A DNA stretch of 64,000 nt from Roseiarcus sp963823165 (GTDB lineage Bacteria; Pseudomonadota; Alphaproteobacteria; Rhizobiales; Beijerinckiaceae): assembly GCA_963823165.1 (NCBI GenBank), contig CAWGKV010000030.1:85672-149671 (forward strand), in the 5' to 3' direction. Every line of letters begins with the position of its first letter. Positions within the stretch are counted from its first letter, which is position 1. The notes below the pieces were generated by a model. The model ran no database searches, was not told the DNA's origin, and saw only the letters and a program-made list of their open reading frames with translations. The translations under genes and the position numbers were made by a program. Below are positions 16,872 to 26,398 of the stretch, in pieces.

Positions 16872-17886
16872 TCACCCGTTGCGGAACGCGTAAGCATAGC
16901 CGTTGAGCGCCGGCGCTCCGCCGAGATGGGCGTACAGCACCCGCGATCCCTTGGGAAAGAAGCCTGTCCTGGTGAGGGCGATCATCCCCTGCATCGATTT
17001 GCCCTCGTAGACCGGGTCGGTGATCATGCCCTCGAGGCGCGCCGCGAGCCTGATCGCCTCCTTCGTCTCGTGCGACGGCACGCCATAGAGCGGATAGGCG
17101 TATTCCTCGAGCAGCACGACGTCGTCGTCAACAATCTCCTGGCCGAGCTCGACAAGTTTCGCGGTGTTGCGCGCGATGTCGAGCACCTGCGCCTTTGTCT
17201 GCTTCGGCGTGGCGGAGGCGTCGATGCCGATGACGTTGCGCTGGCGCCCGTCCTTGGCGAAGCCGACGACCATGCCGGCGTGAGTCGAGCCGGTGACCGT
17301 GCAGACGACGACATAGTCGAAGGCGAAGCCGAGGTCGCGTTCCTGCGCGCGCACCTCCTCGGCGAATCCGACATAGCCGAGCCCGCCGAATTTGTGCACC
17401 GAGGCGCCGGCCGGGATCGGGTAGGGTTTTCCGCCATGCGCCTCGACGTCCTTCAAGGCGTCCTCCCAGCTCTTGCGGATGCCGATGTCGAAGCCGTCGT
17501 CGACGAGCCGGACGTCGGCGCCCAGGATGCGGCTGAGCAGAATGTTGCCGACCCGGTCGTAGACCGCGTCCTCGTGCGGAACCCAGGCCTCCTGCACCAG
17601 CCGGCACTTCATGCCGATCTTGGCCGCGACCGCCGCGACCTGGCGCGTGTGGTTCGACTGCACGCCGCCGATCGAAACCAGCGTGTCCGCGCCGGAAGCA
17701 ATCGCGTCGGGGACGATGTATTCGAGCTTGCGCAGCTTGTTGCCGCCGAACGCCAGGCCCGAATTGCAATCCTCGCGTTTGGCGTAGAGCTCCACCAGTC
17801 CGCCGAGATGCTGCGCTGAGGCGCGAAAGCTTCTCGATCGGCGTCGGACCGAAGGTGAGCGGGTAGCGGGCGAATTTCTCCAGCAT
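16872..17886 (-). pseudogene. acdS: 1-aminocyclopropane-1-carboxylate deaminase, frameshifted
   Basis: A PLP enzyme that would degrade the ethylene precursor ACC to 2-oxobutyrate and ammonia. The reading frame is split: MLEKFARYPLTFGPTPIEKL starts at 17886, then one extra base at about 17811 shifts the frame to the rest (HLGGLVELYAKREDC onward). Without that base the product is about 337 residues, the usual family length. The PLP lysine region GGNKLRKLEY and GGVQSNHTR are intact. DPVYEGKSMQGM carries the Tyr-Glu pair that distinguishes true ACC deaminases from D-cysteine desulfhydrases. Either a recent pseudogene or a sequencing error. Confidence 0.85.
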
Positions 17887-17979
17887 GCGAAGGAGCCTGG
17901 GGGTTGGAATGGTTCCGGGCACGTTAGCATGATGGAGGCGACGCGGCTCTCCTCCGACGCAGGGTTCAATTGCTGCCGC

Positions 17980-18018
17980 TTGCAATCGCCGACCTTTTCC
18001 GGTAATAATTTCCGGAAA
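17980..18018 (+). promoter_or_regulatory. promoter and palindromic operator of the toxin-antitoxin pair
   Basis: TTGCAA (17980-17985), a 17-base spacer and TAATAA (18003-18008) form a sigma-70-like promoter. TTTCCGGAAA at 18009-18018 is a perfect 10-bp palindrome, and TTTTCCGG at 17995-18002 adds a half site within the spacer. Toxin-antitoxin pairs are typically autorepressed by the antitoxin bound at such sites; the assignment is inferred. Confidence 0.55.
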
Positions 18019-18032
18019 GCTAAGGACCCGGA

Positions 18033-18317
18033 ATGAGCAATCGAAGCAAGTCCTCGCTCGCAGCCCACCGCGCGCGCATGGCGCGCCAGGGTTTTGTTCG
18101 TGTCGAGGTCAGCGTCCGCAAGGAAGATGCAGGATTGGTGCGTGGCGTCGCTGCCGCCCTGTCCGATCCGGCGCGTCAAGCCGAAGCGCGAAGGGTTCTT
18201 CGACAACGCTTTGCCGATCAGTCGAAAGGGGGCCTGAAGGCGCTGCTTGCGTCCGCGCCGCTCGAAGGGATCGATTTGGATCGCCGACATGACCCGGGAC
18301 GCGATGTGGAACTGTGA
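18033..18317 (+). CDS. putative type II antitoxin
   Basis: A 94-residue basic protein with an N-terminal segment (SSLAAHRARMARQGFVRVEVSVRKEDAGLV) that looks like a ribbon-helix-helix type DNA-binding start with beta strand and helix. The C-terminal half is variable and probably wraps the toxin. It is judged an antitoxin mostly by position: its stop overlaps the GTG of the PIN toxin by 4 bases, and a palindromic promoter precedes it. Start ATG 18033 with AAGGA 6 bases upstream. Family assignment by eye is moderate. Confidence 0.72.
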   Translation: MSNRSKSSLAAHRARMARQGFVRVEVSVRKEDAGLVRGVAAALSDPARQAEARRVLRQRFADQSKGGLKALLASAPLEGIDLDRRHDPGRDVEL

Positions 18318-18742
18318 GCTACCTGATTGATACCAATATCATCTCCGAGATCCGCAAGGGCGAACGCTGCGATCCTCAGGTTTCTGCATGGTATGCTTCG
18401 ATCAGGGATGAGGACCTCTTTCTGAGCACGCTCGTTCTCGGGGAGATCCGGAAGGGGATCGAGCTTCAGCGCTCGAAAGATCTGTCAAAAGCATCAGCCC
18501 TCGAACGATGGCTGGAGCAAGTCAAGGCGGCATTCGGCGGGCGCGTGCTTGGCGTCGACAACGCGGTTTCGGACCAGTGGGGACGCATGAGCGCCATCAG
18601 GCCAATCCCGGTCATCGACGGCCTCATGGCGGCGACAGCTATGACCAACGGCCTCACGCTCGTGACCCGCAACGATCGCGACGTCGCCGGCCTCGGGGCT
18701 AAGGTGATCAATCCGTTCCATCCTGTCGATAGTCGCCCTTGA
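18314..18742 (+). CDS. vapC: VapC-type PIN-domain toxin
   Basis: A 142-residue PIN-domain ribonuclease. The acidic catalytic set is visible: Asp of LIDTNIISE (about 6), Glu of LGEIRKG (about 43), Asp of VIDGLMAATA (about 99) and Asp of TRNDRDVAGL (about 117). VapC toxins cleave tRNA or rRNA when free of antitoxin. GTG start at 18314 overlaps the antitoxin stop. Its 3' end overlaps the convergent methyltransferase gene by about 35 bp. Confidence 0.9.
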   Translation: MSYLIDTNIISEIRKGERCDPQVSAWYASIRDEDLFLSTLVLGEIRKGIELQRSKDLSKASALERWLEQVKAAFGGRVLGVDNAVSDQWGRMSAIRPIPVIDGLMAATAMTNGLTLVTRNDRDVAGLGAKVINPFHPVDSRP

Positions 18743-19490
18743 CGGAGGGCTGGGGCGACGCCTCGAACGCCTCGGCCTGCGCCTCGACGATCTCCTCGAT
18801 GAAGCCGTCGGGCGCAAAAGGGGAAAGCGCCTCGCCCAAGGCGCGCCTCATCTCGGGAACCGCGTCGCCGAGCTGTTCGGGCGAGGTGGTCGACATCGAC
18901 AGGACGCGGTCGGCCAAGCGCTCGACCGGCAGAGTTTGCCTCGCCTCGACCCGGATTTTTTCGCGCGGAAGGAACCTGCTCCCGGCGAAGAAGGCGCTGC
19001 GGTCGTGCTTGGGGCGCTCGCCGCTCCAGCGCTTGCGGACGCCGTCAAAAGCCTCGAGCCAAGCGTTGCGGCCGTCTTTGACGCTGCTCGCGCCGCAGAC
19101 GAGAATTCTCCCGTGCGGGGCGACGGTCCGTTCGAGGGCTCTGATCGCGGGCTCGGGATCGAGCCAGTGAAGCGCCCGGCCGATCGTCACGACTTCGAAC
19201 GCGCCGAGGGACAGTTCCTCGAAGCGGCCTTGGATCAGCTCGAGCGCCACGCCGGCCCGAGCTGCGGCTTCGCGCGCGGCGTCGATCATCGCCGCCTCGG
19301 GGTCGATGCCGACGACCTGCCGGCAATAGGGCGCAAATCCGATCGCCAGAATCCCTGGCCCCGTGCCGATGTCGAGGAGGCGCCGGCCGCCGTCGAAGCC
19401 GAGCTCGCCGGCGACCTTGGCGAAGAACGCGTCCGGGTAGGGAGGCCGCGCACGCTCATAATAGGCGACGGTGGAGGCGAAGCGTCCCAT
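18708..19490 (-). CDS. class I SAM-dependent methyltransferase
   Basis: A 260-residue Rossmann-like methyltransferase. Motif I is LLDIGTGPGILAIGFAP (about 38-54), then VVGIDPEAAMIDAA for motif II and ALHWLDPEPAIRALER for motif post-II. It resembles the UbiE/COQ5-like type of small-molecule methyltransferases that start with YYERARPPYPDAFF. The substrate is unknown. The C-terminus overlaps the vapC end in a convergent layout. The upstream side is occupied by the 49-bp repeat array. Confidence 0.88.
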   Translation of the reverse strand: MGRFASTVAYYERARPPYPDAFFAKVAGELGFDGGRRLLDIGTGPGILAIGFAPYCRQVVGIDPEAAMIDAAREAAARAGVALELIQGRFEELSLGAFEVVTIGRALHWLDPEPAIRALERTVAPHGRILVCGASSVKDGRNAWLEAFDGVRKRWSGERPKHDRSAFFAGSRFLPREKIRVEARQTLPVERLADRVLSMSTTSPEQLGDAVPEMRRALGEALSPFAPDGFIEEIVEAQAEAFEASPQPSVKGDYRQDGTD

Positions 19491-19521
19491 GACCTTCCTC
19501 GGGTTTCACCCCCTTTGTCGA

Positions 19522-19766
19522 CGCGGCCGCTGGCCGCGTCAGCCGCGCTCACCGCGCGCGGCTATAGAGGCGCGGCCGCTGGCCGCGTCAGCCGCGCTCA
19601 CCGCGCGCGGCTACAGAGGCGCGGCCGCTGGCCGCGTCAGCCGCGCTCATCGCGCGCGGCTATAGAGGCGCGGCCGCTGGCCGCGTCAGCCGCGCTCACC
19701 GCGCGCGGCTACAGAGGCGCGGCCGCTGGCCGCGTCAGCCGCGCTCATCGCGCGCGGCTACAGAGG
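19522..19766. repeat. 49-bp tandem repeat array, five copies
   Basis: Five head-to-tail copies of a 49-bp GC-rich unit begin at 19522, 19571, 19620, 19669 and 19718; a partial unit follows to about 19778. Copies differ only at two places (CTCACC or CTCATC; CTATAGAGG or CTACAGAGG), in patterns implying block duplication. Each unit contains nested palindromes (GCGGCCGC, TGGCCGCGTCAGCCGCGC). There are no unique spacers, so it is not CRISPR. It sits between the methyltransferase and the COG3904-like gene and resembles the dispersed TGTAGGCGCGGTC element elsewhere in the window. Confidence 0.95.
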
Positions 19767-19780
19767 CGCGGCTACAGGCC

Positions 19781-21034
19781 TCAAGGACACGCTTCGGCGA
19801 CGATCGCGCCGGCCCCGCCTGTCGCGGCGAGGTCGAAGGTCACCGGCGGCTGCGGCGGCTCGCCTTCGGCAAGGGCGCCGGCCGGCGCGGCGGCGAGCGC
19901 GCCGCCTCGGGCCAGAGCGCAGAATTGCTCGCGCGGGATCATGGCCTGCGCCTGCGAACGTCCGCCCGCTTTCCATTGCCCGGGTTGACCGGCCGGCGTC
20001 AGGGTCAGCGTCCAGCCGTCGGGCGACGGATCGGCGGCGGTCTTGTCCCCGTCGCGCGCCGCGACCGAGGCCCCGATCACTCCGCCGCCCCGACGATAGG
20101 CGAAGGTCGCTTCCAACGTCGTGGCGCCGCCCCGCGTCGGCGCGGCGAACGGCTCGGAGACCCGCCCCGTGACGATGTCGGTCCCGGTCTCGCCTCCTGC
20201 CAGAGGGCGGCTGTCGAGGCCGTTGAGGCCGCCGATCAGGATCGGGGCCGAGGCGTCGAGAGCGCCCGTCGCGAGATGCGACTCGCTGAGTTCGTCGGAG
20301 CTCAGCCAACGAATGCTGGCGGCCGGCGTCTTGCGCAGGATTTCCATGACCGGATCCCGGACGCCCATCGCGTGCAGGTAGGACTGCACCACCCGGTCGA
20401 CGGAATCCTGTTCATAGATTTTCTTCACCGTCGTCAGATGCTCGACGCCCTCTGTTTCCTTCTCCACCGTCGTGATCTGGTGGACGCCGACCTTCGGCAA
20501 GGGACCAATAAGCCGCTCGACGCCGCCGGCGAGGATCAGCGGACAGGCGGAGGCGCAAAAGGCGCCGCCGACGATCGCCTTGCCCCGGGCGTCGGGACAG
20601 GCGCGGGCGAACTCGGGACAATTGGCGATCCGCGTCCGGGCCACCGCCACGACCAGTCCCTTCGACCGGACCAACAGGCCCATCGCCAGCGCGTCGCGAA
20701 CCGAACCCCCATGCGACGAGATCAGAATGGGCAGCCGTCGCCCGCCGAGACCGTCGACGACCTTGGCGAACGCCTGAGCCGTGCCGGGGGTAATGATCCC
20801 TTCCGCCGAAATCCATTCCGGGCAGTCCGGCTGGCAGGCCGGGTCAACGCTCGTGACATGAAGGATGCGCATCGCGGGGTCGCGGCGCGGCCGCGGCGGA
20901 AGCTTCAGGTCGGCGAAGGCGGGATTTGCGGCGAGCAGGGCGAGGAGCGCAACGGCGCCCGCCGCCGCCCTCTTAAAAAGGGGCGCGAAGCGCACCGCCG
21001 GCGGCGCAAAGAATCCCGTCATGCGGACGATCAT
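19781..21034 (-). CDS. COG3904-like predicted periplasmic protein (ClpP-like fold)
   Basis: A protein of about 417 residues with a signal sequence (LFKRAAAGAVALLALLAANPAFA). The region SAEGIITPGTAQAFAKVV followed by LPILISSHGGSVRDALAMGLLVR resembles the crotonase/ClpP-like fold of COG3904, where SSHGGSV sits at a substrate loop. A Cys-rich part (CPEFARACPDARGKAIVGGAFCASACPL) precedes KVGVHQI with a conserved His. The C-terminal third is low-complexity and unfamiliar. Function unknown. Start at ATG 21034; ATG 21022 is also possible. Confidence 0.7.
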   Translation of the reverse strand: MIVRMTGFFAPPAVRFAPLFKRAAAGAVALLALLAANPAFADLKLPPRPRRDPAMRILHVTSVDPACQPDCPEWISAEGIITPGTAQAFAKVVDGLGGRRLPILISSHGGSVRDALAMGLLVRSKGLVVAVARTRIANCPEFARACPDARGKAIVGGAFCASACPLILAGGVERLIGPLPKVGVHQITTVEKETEGVEHLTTVKKIYEQDSVDRVVQSYLHAMGVRDPVMEILRKTPAASIRWLSSDELSESHLATGALDASAPILIGGLNGLDSRPLAGGETGTDIVTGRVSEPFAAPTRGGATTLEATFAYRRGGGVIGASVAARDGDKTAADPSPDGWTLTLTPAGQPGQWKAGGRSQAQAMIPREQFCALARGGALAAAPAGALAEGEPPQPPVTFDLAATGGAGAIVAEACP

Positions 21035-21071
21035 CCCGATTTGCTTTGGGTTGTCCAAGACGGGCCGCCCT

Positions 21072-21899
21072 TCACGCGGCCGCGGCCGTCTCCCGCTTCA
21101 GGCGCTGGTATTCGAAGGCGACGAGGTTCGGCCCGTGCGTGCGCTCGAGCCGGCGCACGATGAAATGGCCGCGCGCCAGCGTCTGGAAATGCTCGGCGAA
21201 GACCGCGTTGACCGCGGCGCCGCCGATCGCGCCGAGAACGGGCGCCGCCTGGGCCGCGATCTTTTCGCTGACGATCACCCCGAATCGCGCCGCGATCTGG
21301 GAAATTAGCCGCACCACCGCCGGCGCCGTCTGCGCGCTGAACCCCTGGGAGGCGACGAAGCGCGCGCTGTCGCTGACTGATTTTGCGAGCGCGGCGCGGA
21401 CGGCGAAATAGCCGCTCTCGTACACCGCCTCCTCCTCTTCCTTGCCGCCGAGCGCGAACACCTCGATGCAGGCGAGCGAGGCCTCCGGCGCGCTCAGGTT
21501 CTCGCCCTCCTCCCGGGCGATCTCGGCGATCGATCGCAAGAGGATCGTCGTCGAAAGCGGCAGCTCGACCGGCAGCGCCGCGAGCCCGAACGCGCCGCCG
21601 AACGCGCCCGAGGCGGCGGCGGCGAACTTGTGGGCGCGATGCGCAGGCTTGGGCGCGCGCTTCAAGTCGATCGTCCGCAGCGCCAGCTTCAGCGCCGCCC
21701 GCAGCGCGCTCTCGCTCACATGGGCCACCATCCGCCGGGCGGGCAGCGGCACGGTGCGGCTCAGCGCGCCGATCGGCCGTCCGACCGTATCCGTCAGGCG
21801 CTGGGCGAAAGTCGCTCCCTCGAGGCAAGCGATCGCCCGCCTGAGATCGTCTGTTTCTTCGCGCGTGAGCCGCGCCGGCATGACCTCGATCGACGACAT
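21072..21899 (-). CDS. EcsC family protein
   Basis: A 275-residue helical protein with the EcsC pattern: FAAAASGAFGGAFGLAALPVELPLSTTILLRSIAEIAREEGENL (glycine/alanine-rich amphipathic helix) and a C-terminal region AAPVLGAIGGAAVNAVFAEHF. The family takes its name from the Bacillus ecs operon; its biochemical role is not known. Membrane association is likely from the hydrophobic middle. It is transcribed towards the COG3904-like gene with a 37-bp gap and may be cotranscribed. Confidence 0.85.
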   Translation of the reverse strand: MSSIEVMPARLTREETDDLRRAIACLEGATFAQRLTDTVGRPIGALSRTVPLPARRMVAHVSESALRAALKLALRTIDLKRAPKPAHRAHKFAAAASGAFGGAFGLAALPVELPLSTTILLRSIAEIAREEGENLSAPEASLACIEVFALGGKEEEEAVYESGYFAVRAALAKSVSDSARFVASQGFSAQTAPAVVRLISQIAARFGVIVSEKIAAQAAPVLGAIGGAAVNAVFAEHFQTLARGHFIVRRLERTHGPNLVAFEYQRLKRETAAAA

Positions 21900-22050
21900 T
21901 GCGCCCTCGCATAGGGCGCATCACCGCCGCCCCAGCCATGCGCAATATAGCGCACGACCGGGCGCGGCCAAGACCTGATGCATCCTGTAGCCCGGCTCCA
22001 TGGCCCGTCGAAAGATGGCCGTCCTTCCGGATGCTCCATGGAGCTCGGCC

Positions 22051-22075
22051 GACGCGGTCAGCGCCCGCGTCTACA
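22051..22075. repeat. dispersed palindrome, copy A
   Basis: GACGCGGTCAGCGCCCGCGT followed by CTACA forms a stem of about 7-8 bp with a short loop. It matches copies at 33504-33528, 35947-35970 and 51597-51621 (core GGCGCGGTC-n-GACCGCGCC flanked by TGTA/TACA). It lies between the EcsC and uppP genes. Confidence 0.6.
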
Positions 22076-22083
22076 AAAGATGA

Positions 22084-22908
22084 TCAAGTCAGCATGACGA
22101 TCGCCAGGAACAGCGCCCCGGCCGCCCAGCAGTAATAGGCGAACGGGCTCAGCGCCTCGAACTCGTTCCTGTGGAAATAGCGCATCAGGAACGCGAGGCT
22201 CGCGTAGGCGACGGCGCCGGCGACGATTCCGGAGAGAACGGCCATCGGACCGAGTGTCGCGCCCTGCTTCAGCAGTTTCGGCGCCTCGTAGACATTGGCC
22301 GCCAGAATGATCGGCGTGCCCATGAGGAACGAGAAGCGCGCCGACTCGCCGTGCTTCAGGCCCGCCACCACGCCGGCGACGATGGTCGCCCCCGAGCGCG
22401 ATATGCCCGGAATGAGCGCCAGGCACTGGGCGAAGCCGACCGCGAGCGCGCCCTTCCAGTTGAGCTGGTCGAGCTTTCCCACCGTCTCTCCGGCGATCAG
22501 ATCGCCGAAATAGAGCAGGAACCCGTTGACGATCAGAAAGGCCGCCGCGATCCAGGGGACGCCGAACGCCTCGGCGAGCGGCTTGTGCAGAGCCGCCCCG
22601 ATCACCACCGCCGGGATCGTCGCCAGAACGACGAGCCAGAACAGCCGGCGGTCGGCAGCCGACCGGGCGCCGCGAAGCCCGGCGAGGGAGAGGGCGAAAT
22701 TGAGCCAGTCGCGCCAGAAGAAAATGAACAGCGCGAGCGCCGTCCCCAGATGCATCACCGCGAGATAGGCGAGCCAGTCGGGGGCCTTGAGGTCGACCGG
22801 CCAGTGGAGAAGGCGCGGCAGAATCACCGCGTGGCCGAGGCTGCTGATCGGGAAGAGTTCCGTAACGCCCTGCAGCACGGCCATGACGATCGCTTGGATG
22901 GCGGTCAA
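22084..22908 (-). CDS. uppP: undecaprenyl-diphosphate phosphatase
   Basis: A 274-residue polytopic membrane enzyme that recycles the cell-wall lipid carrier by removing a phosphate from undecaprenyl diphosphate. The first catalytic motif is QGVTELFPISSLGHAVIL (Gln-x3-Glu with Ser and His, about 13-30), and the second is IPGISRSGATIV (Arg). About eight spans are predicted. The full-length N-terminus is obtained only with a TTG start at 22908, which I prefer; the next ATG (22884) would remove the first turns of helix 1. It also underlies bacitracin resistance in some species. Confidence 0.95.
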   Translation of the reverse strand: MTAIQAIVMAVLQGVTELFPISSLGHAVILPRLLHWPVDLKAPDWLAYLAVMHLGTALALFIFFWRDWLNFALSLAGLRGARSAADRRLFWLVVLATIPAVVIGAALHKPLAEAFGVPWIAAAFLIVNGFLLYFGDLIAGETVGKLDQLNWKGALAVGFAQCLALIPGISRSGATIVAGVVAGLKHGESARFSFLMGTPIILAANVYEAPKLLKQGATLGPMAVLSGIVAGAVAYASLAFLMRYFHRNEFEALSPFAYYCWAAGALFLAIVMLT

Positions 22909-22942
22909 CGGTGCGGTCTCCGGTTAAAGAACTTTTGCCAGG

Positions 22943-23098
22943 CCCTTCTCCCTTTGCGGGAGAAGAGCCTGCCCCCGGGCATCGACCCGGGGGTGGCGCG
23001 GAGCGCCGGATGAGGGGTTCAGCGGGTAAGGCGCTTTCTGCGCCGCGTTCCTTGCGGCCGACCCCTCACCCCCAACCCCTCTCCCGCAAGGGAGAGCG
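22943..23098. repeat. GC-rich dispersed element (CTCCC...GGGAG type)
   Basis: CCCTTCTCCCTTTGCGGGAG at the left end and ACCCCTCTCCCGCAAGGGAG (about 23075) at the right end are hairpins of the sequence class that recurs across alphaproteobacterial intergenic regions, with GGATGAGGGG between them. Similar motifs occur at 50251-50366, 53426-53456 and flanking the DUF559 gene. It fills the gap between uppP and the DsbA gene. Confidence 0.6.
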
Positions 23099-23106
23099 GA
23101 GTCGGC

Positions 23107-23877
23107 TCAGCAGGAGACGCGGCCGCATTTGTGCACGGAATCAATCTTGTCCTTGAGCTGATCGTAGCCGACCGCGCCGACGACGACGTCCTGCCCGACG
23201 ACGAAAGTCGGCGTGCCGTTGATCTGCAGGGCGTCGGCGAGCTGCATGGTCTCGTCGAGCCCGGCCTTGACGTCGGGGCTCTCCATGTCCTTGGCGAGCT
23301 TGTCCATGTCGAGCCCGAGCTCCTTGGCGACGGCCAGCGCCTCCGGCTTGCCGATCGGTCCGTGCATGGCGAGCAGCTTCGCGTGAAACGCCCAGAACTT
23401 GTCGCCCGGCAGCTGGTTGCGGGCCGCGCTCGCGACCTTCGCGGCCTCGACCGAGCCCGGCCCGAGCACCGGGAAGTCCTTCAGCACCAGTTTCAGGTTC
23501 GAATCGCCCTTGATCAGCTTGGTGATGTCGGGCAGCGCGCCCTTGCAGAAGTGGCAATTGTAGTCGAAGAACTCGACCAGCGTGGCCGTCGCCTTCGGGT
23601 TGCCGATTGTCGCCTGGTATTTCGAGCTGAAGAGCTGCCCCGATTTGCTTTCGACCACCTTCTGCTGATCGGCCTCGGCCGTCGCCTTGTCGCGCTTGTC
23701 GAGCGCCACGATCGCATCGCGCAGGACGTCCGGATTGTTGACCAGATAGTCGTGGATGATTGCGCCCAGCTCCTGCTTCTGGGCCGGAGTGAATTCGTCG
23801 GCGCGGGCGGGGAGGGCGAAAGAGGCGGCTGCGGCGGCGAGAGCGGCGGCGAAGCCGAGGGCGGCGGTAAGCTTCAT
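23107..23877 (-). CDS. DsbA-family thioredoxin-like periplasmic oxidoreductase
   Basis: A 256-residue exported protein with a signal peptide (MKLTAALGFAAALAAAAASFALPARA). The thioredoxin active site is FFDYNCHFCKGALP (CHFC) and the cis-proline loop is GTPTFVVG. The N-terminal part has a helix hairpin (LNNPDVLRDAIVALDKRDKAT-like) like the ScsC/DsbG-type and the BdbD-like members. It should catalyse disulfide formation or isomerisation in the periplasm. Unusually the C-terminus (KCGRVSC) carries two more cysteines. ATG 23877 has GGAG 9 bases upstream; the longer frame from a TTG is rejected. Confidence 0.92.
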   Translation of the reverse strand: MKLTAALGFAAALAAAAASFALPARADEFTPAQKQELGAIIHDYLVNNPDVLRDAIVALDKRDKATAEADQQKVVESKSGQLFSSKYQATIGNPKATATLVEFFDYNCHFCKGALPDITKLIKGDSNLKLVLKDFPVLGPGSVEAAKVASAARNQLPGDKFWAFHAKLLAMHGPIGKPEALAVAKELGLDMDKLAKDMESPDVKAGLDETMQLADALQINGTPTFVVGQDVVVGAVGYDQLKDKIDSVHKCGRVSC

Positions 23878-23969
23878 GCGATTCTCCAAACTGCGGCGGC
23901 GCCCCTGGCCCCGCCCGGTCGCCGCTCATAGAAGGCCGATTGCGGCGGTTTTTGCGTCCGTCGGCGCTT

Positions 23970-25460
<1,491 letters not shown>

Positions 25461-25832
25461 GGGCTTGCGGGCGGTCCTTCCTTGGCTGAGGTTTTCGTCG
25501 AACGCAGCACAGAACAACTCGGAACCCCGCGATGATACCGCGGCCGCACGCAACAAAGTCGCCATCGACTGCGAGGGGGCAATAGCGCTCTGGCTCGTCC
25601 GGGCCAATGCCGATGCGTGAGTGCAGCGACGTTGTCCCCGTTATCCACCTAACGCCGGATACGGAGCTTGACTGTGACCGTCGCTTCGGATCGTAGGCGC
25701 GCCGCCCTCCACCGCGCCGAGCCCGTTTATTGCGTGCTTTGCCAGGTCTATGGATCGACCCGAATTCGATGGAGTGGCTGGAGCCTGCTGTGGCGCCCAA
25801 GCCAATGTGCGGAATGCGACAGCAGGCGGATG
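25461..25832. other. long intergenic region upstream of dnaB
   Basis: 372 bp with no supported gene. TTATCCACC at 25641-25649 matches 8 of 9 bases of the DnaA box. It is a single site and no origin-like cluster is seen. The right end runs into the inverted-repeat element that encloses the DUF559 gene. Confidence 0.4.
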
Positions 25833-25833
25833 A

Positions 25834-25900
25834 GATTGGCGTCCCCCCCCTTGTGGGGGAAGGACAGGAAGGGGGTCGCGCCATGCCGAGGGGATTGGCG
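25834..25900. repeat. left inverted repeat of the DUF559 element
   Basis: 25847-25900 is the reverse complement, with about 94% identity over 54 bp, of 26293-26348. Beyond a small gap the match continues through GATTGGCGTCCC (25834-25845) against GGGACGCTAATC (26353-26364). The repeat contains the DUF559 ATG and first codons. CCTTGTGGGGGAAGGACAGG at its core is a hairpin-like GC-rich block. Confidence 0.9.
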
Positions 25901-26256
25901 TCGTTTGCGCGGGGCCTGAGGCGGAACGCGACCAACGCTGAGCGACGCCTCTGGCAGGGGTTCGGCGCAAAGAGGTCGCAGGCTTCCGCTTTCGCCGTCA
26001 GGTCGCGATCGGCGGCTACATCGCCGACTTCGCCTCATTCGACGCGAGGCTCGTCATCGAGGTGGACGGCGCCACCCACTCGACCGACGAAGAGCTTGCC
26101 CGTGATATCGCGCGCGCAGCCGTGCTCGTCGCGCAGGGCTTCGCCACTCTCCGCTTCACCAACCATGAGGTGTTTCACAATCTCGACGGCGTTTTGCAGA
26201 CGATCCGTCTGAAGCTGATGGAACTGCGACCACGCATCGAGGATTCTGCAACTTGA
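25883..26256 (+). pseudogene. DUF559 (Vsr/MTES-like) endonuclease, frameshifted
   Basis: The protein belongs to the DUF559 PD-(D/E)XK-like endonuclease group related to Vsr. ATG 25883 gives MPRGLASFARGLRRNATNAE and then RRLWQGFGAKR; a missing base at about 25974 shifts the frame to AGFRFRRQVAIGGYIADF and then ARLVIEVDGATHSTDEELARD. The EVDG-HSTDEE region holds the predicted metal-binding acidic residues, then FATLRFTNHEVFHNLDGVL follows to the TGA at 26254. Restored length is about 125 residues, the family norm. Its start codon lies inside the left arm of a long inverted repeat. No methyltransferase partner is nearby. Confidence 0.75.
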
Positions 26257-26292
26257 GCTTGGTAGCTTCGCATTAGGACTGGATGCAAGAGG

Positions 26293-26364
26293 CGCCGATC
26301 CCCTCGGCATGGCGTCGACCCCCCTTCCTGTCCTTCCCCCACAAGGGGAGAAGGGACGCTAATC
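26293..26364. repeat. right inverted repeat of the DUF559 element
   Basis: Partner of 25834-25900. The 26293-26348 part starts CGCCGATCCCCTCGGCATGG and is the reverse complement of the left arm, with one mismatch and two single-base insertions over 54-56 bp. It ends 36 bp before the 3' end of the nitronate monooxygenase gene. Confidence 0.9.
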
Positions 26365-26398
26365 GCCACGCTTTGGTCCCTTGATCTCCCGCCGATGA

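Noticed and set aside
19522..19766. Possible CRISPR array
   Set aside because: Head-to-tail 49-bp units without unique spacers, so it is a simple tandem repeat; no cas gene nearby.
25641..25649. Possible origin of replication by dnaB
   Set aside because: Only one near-consensus DnaA box was seen, no cluster or AT-rich unwinding element.
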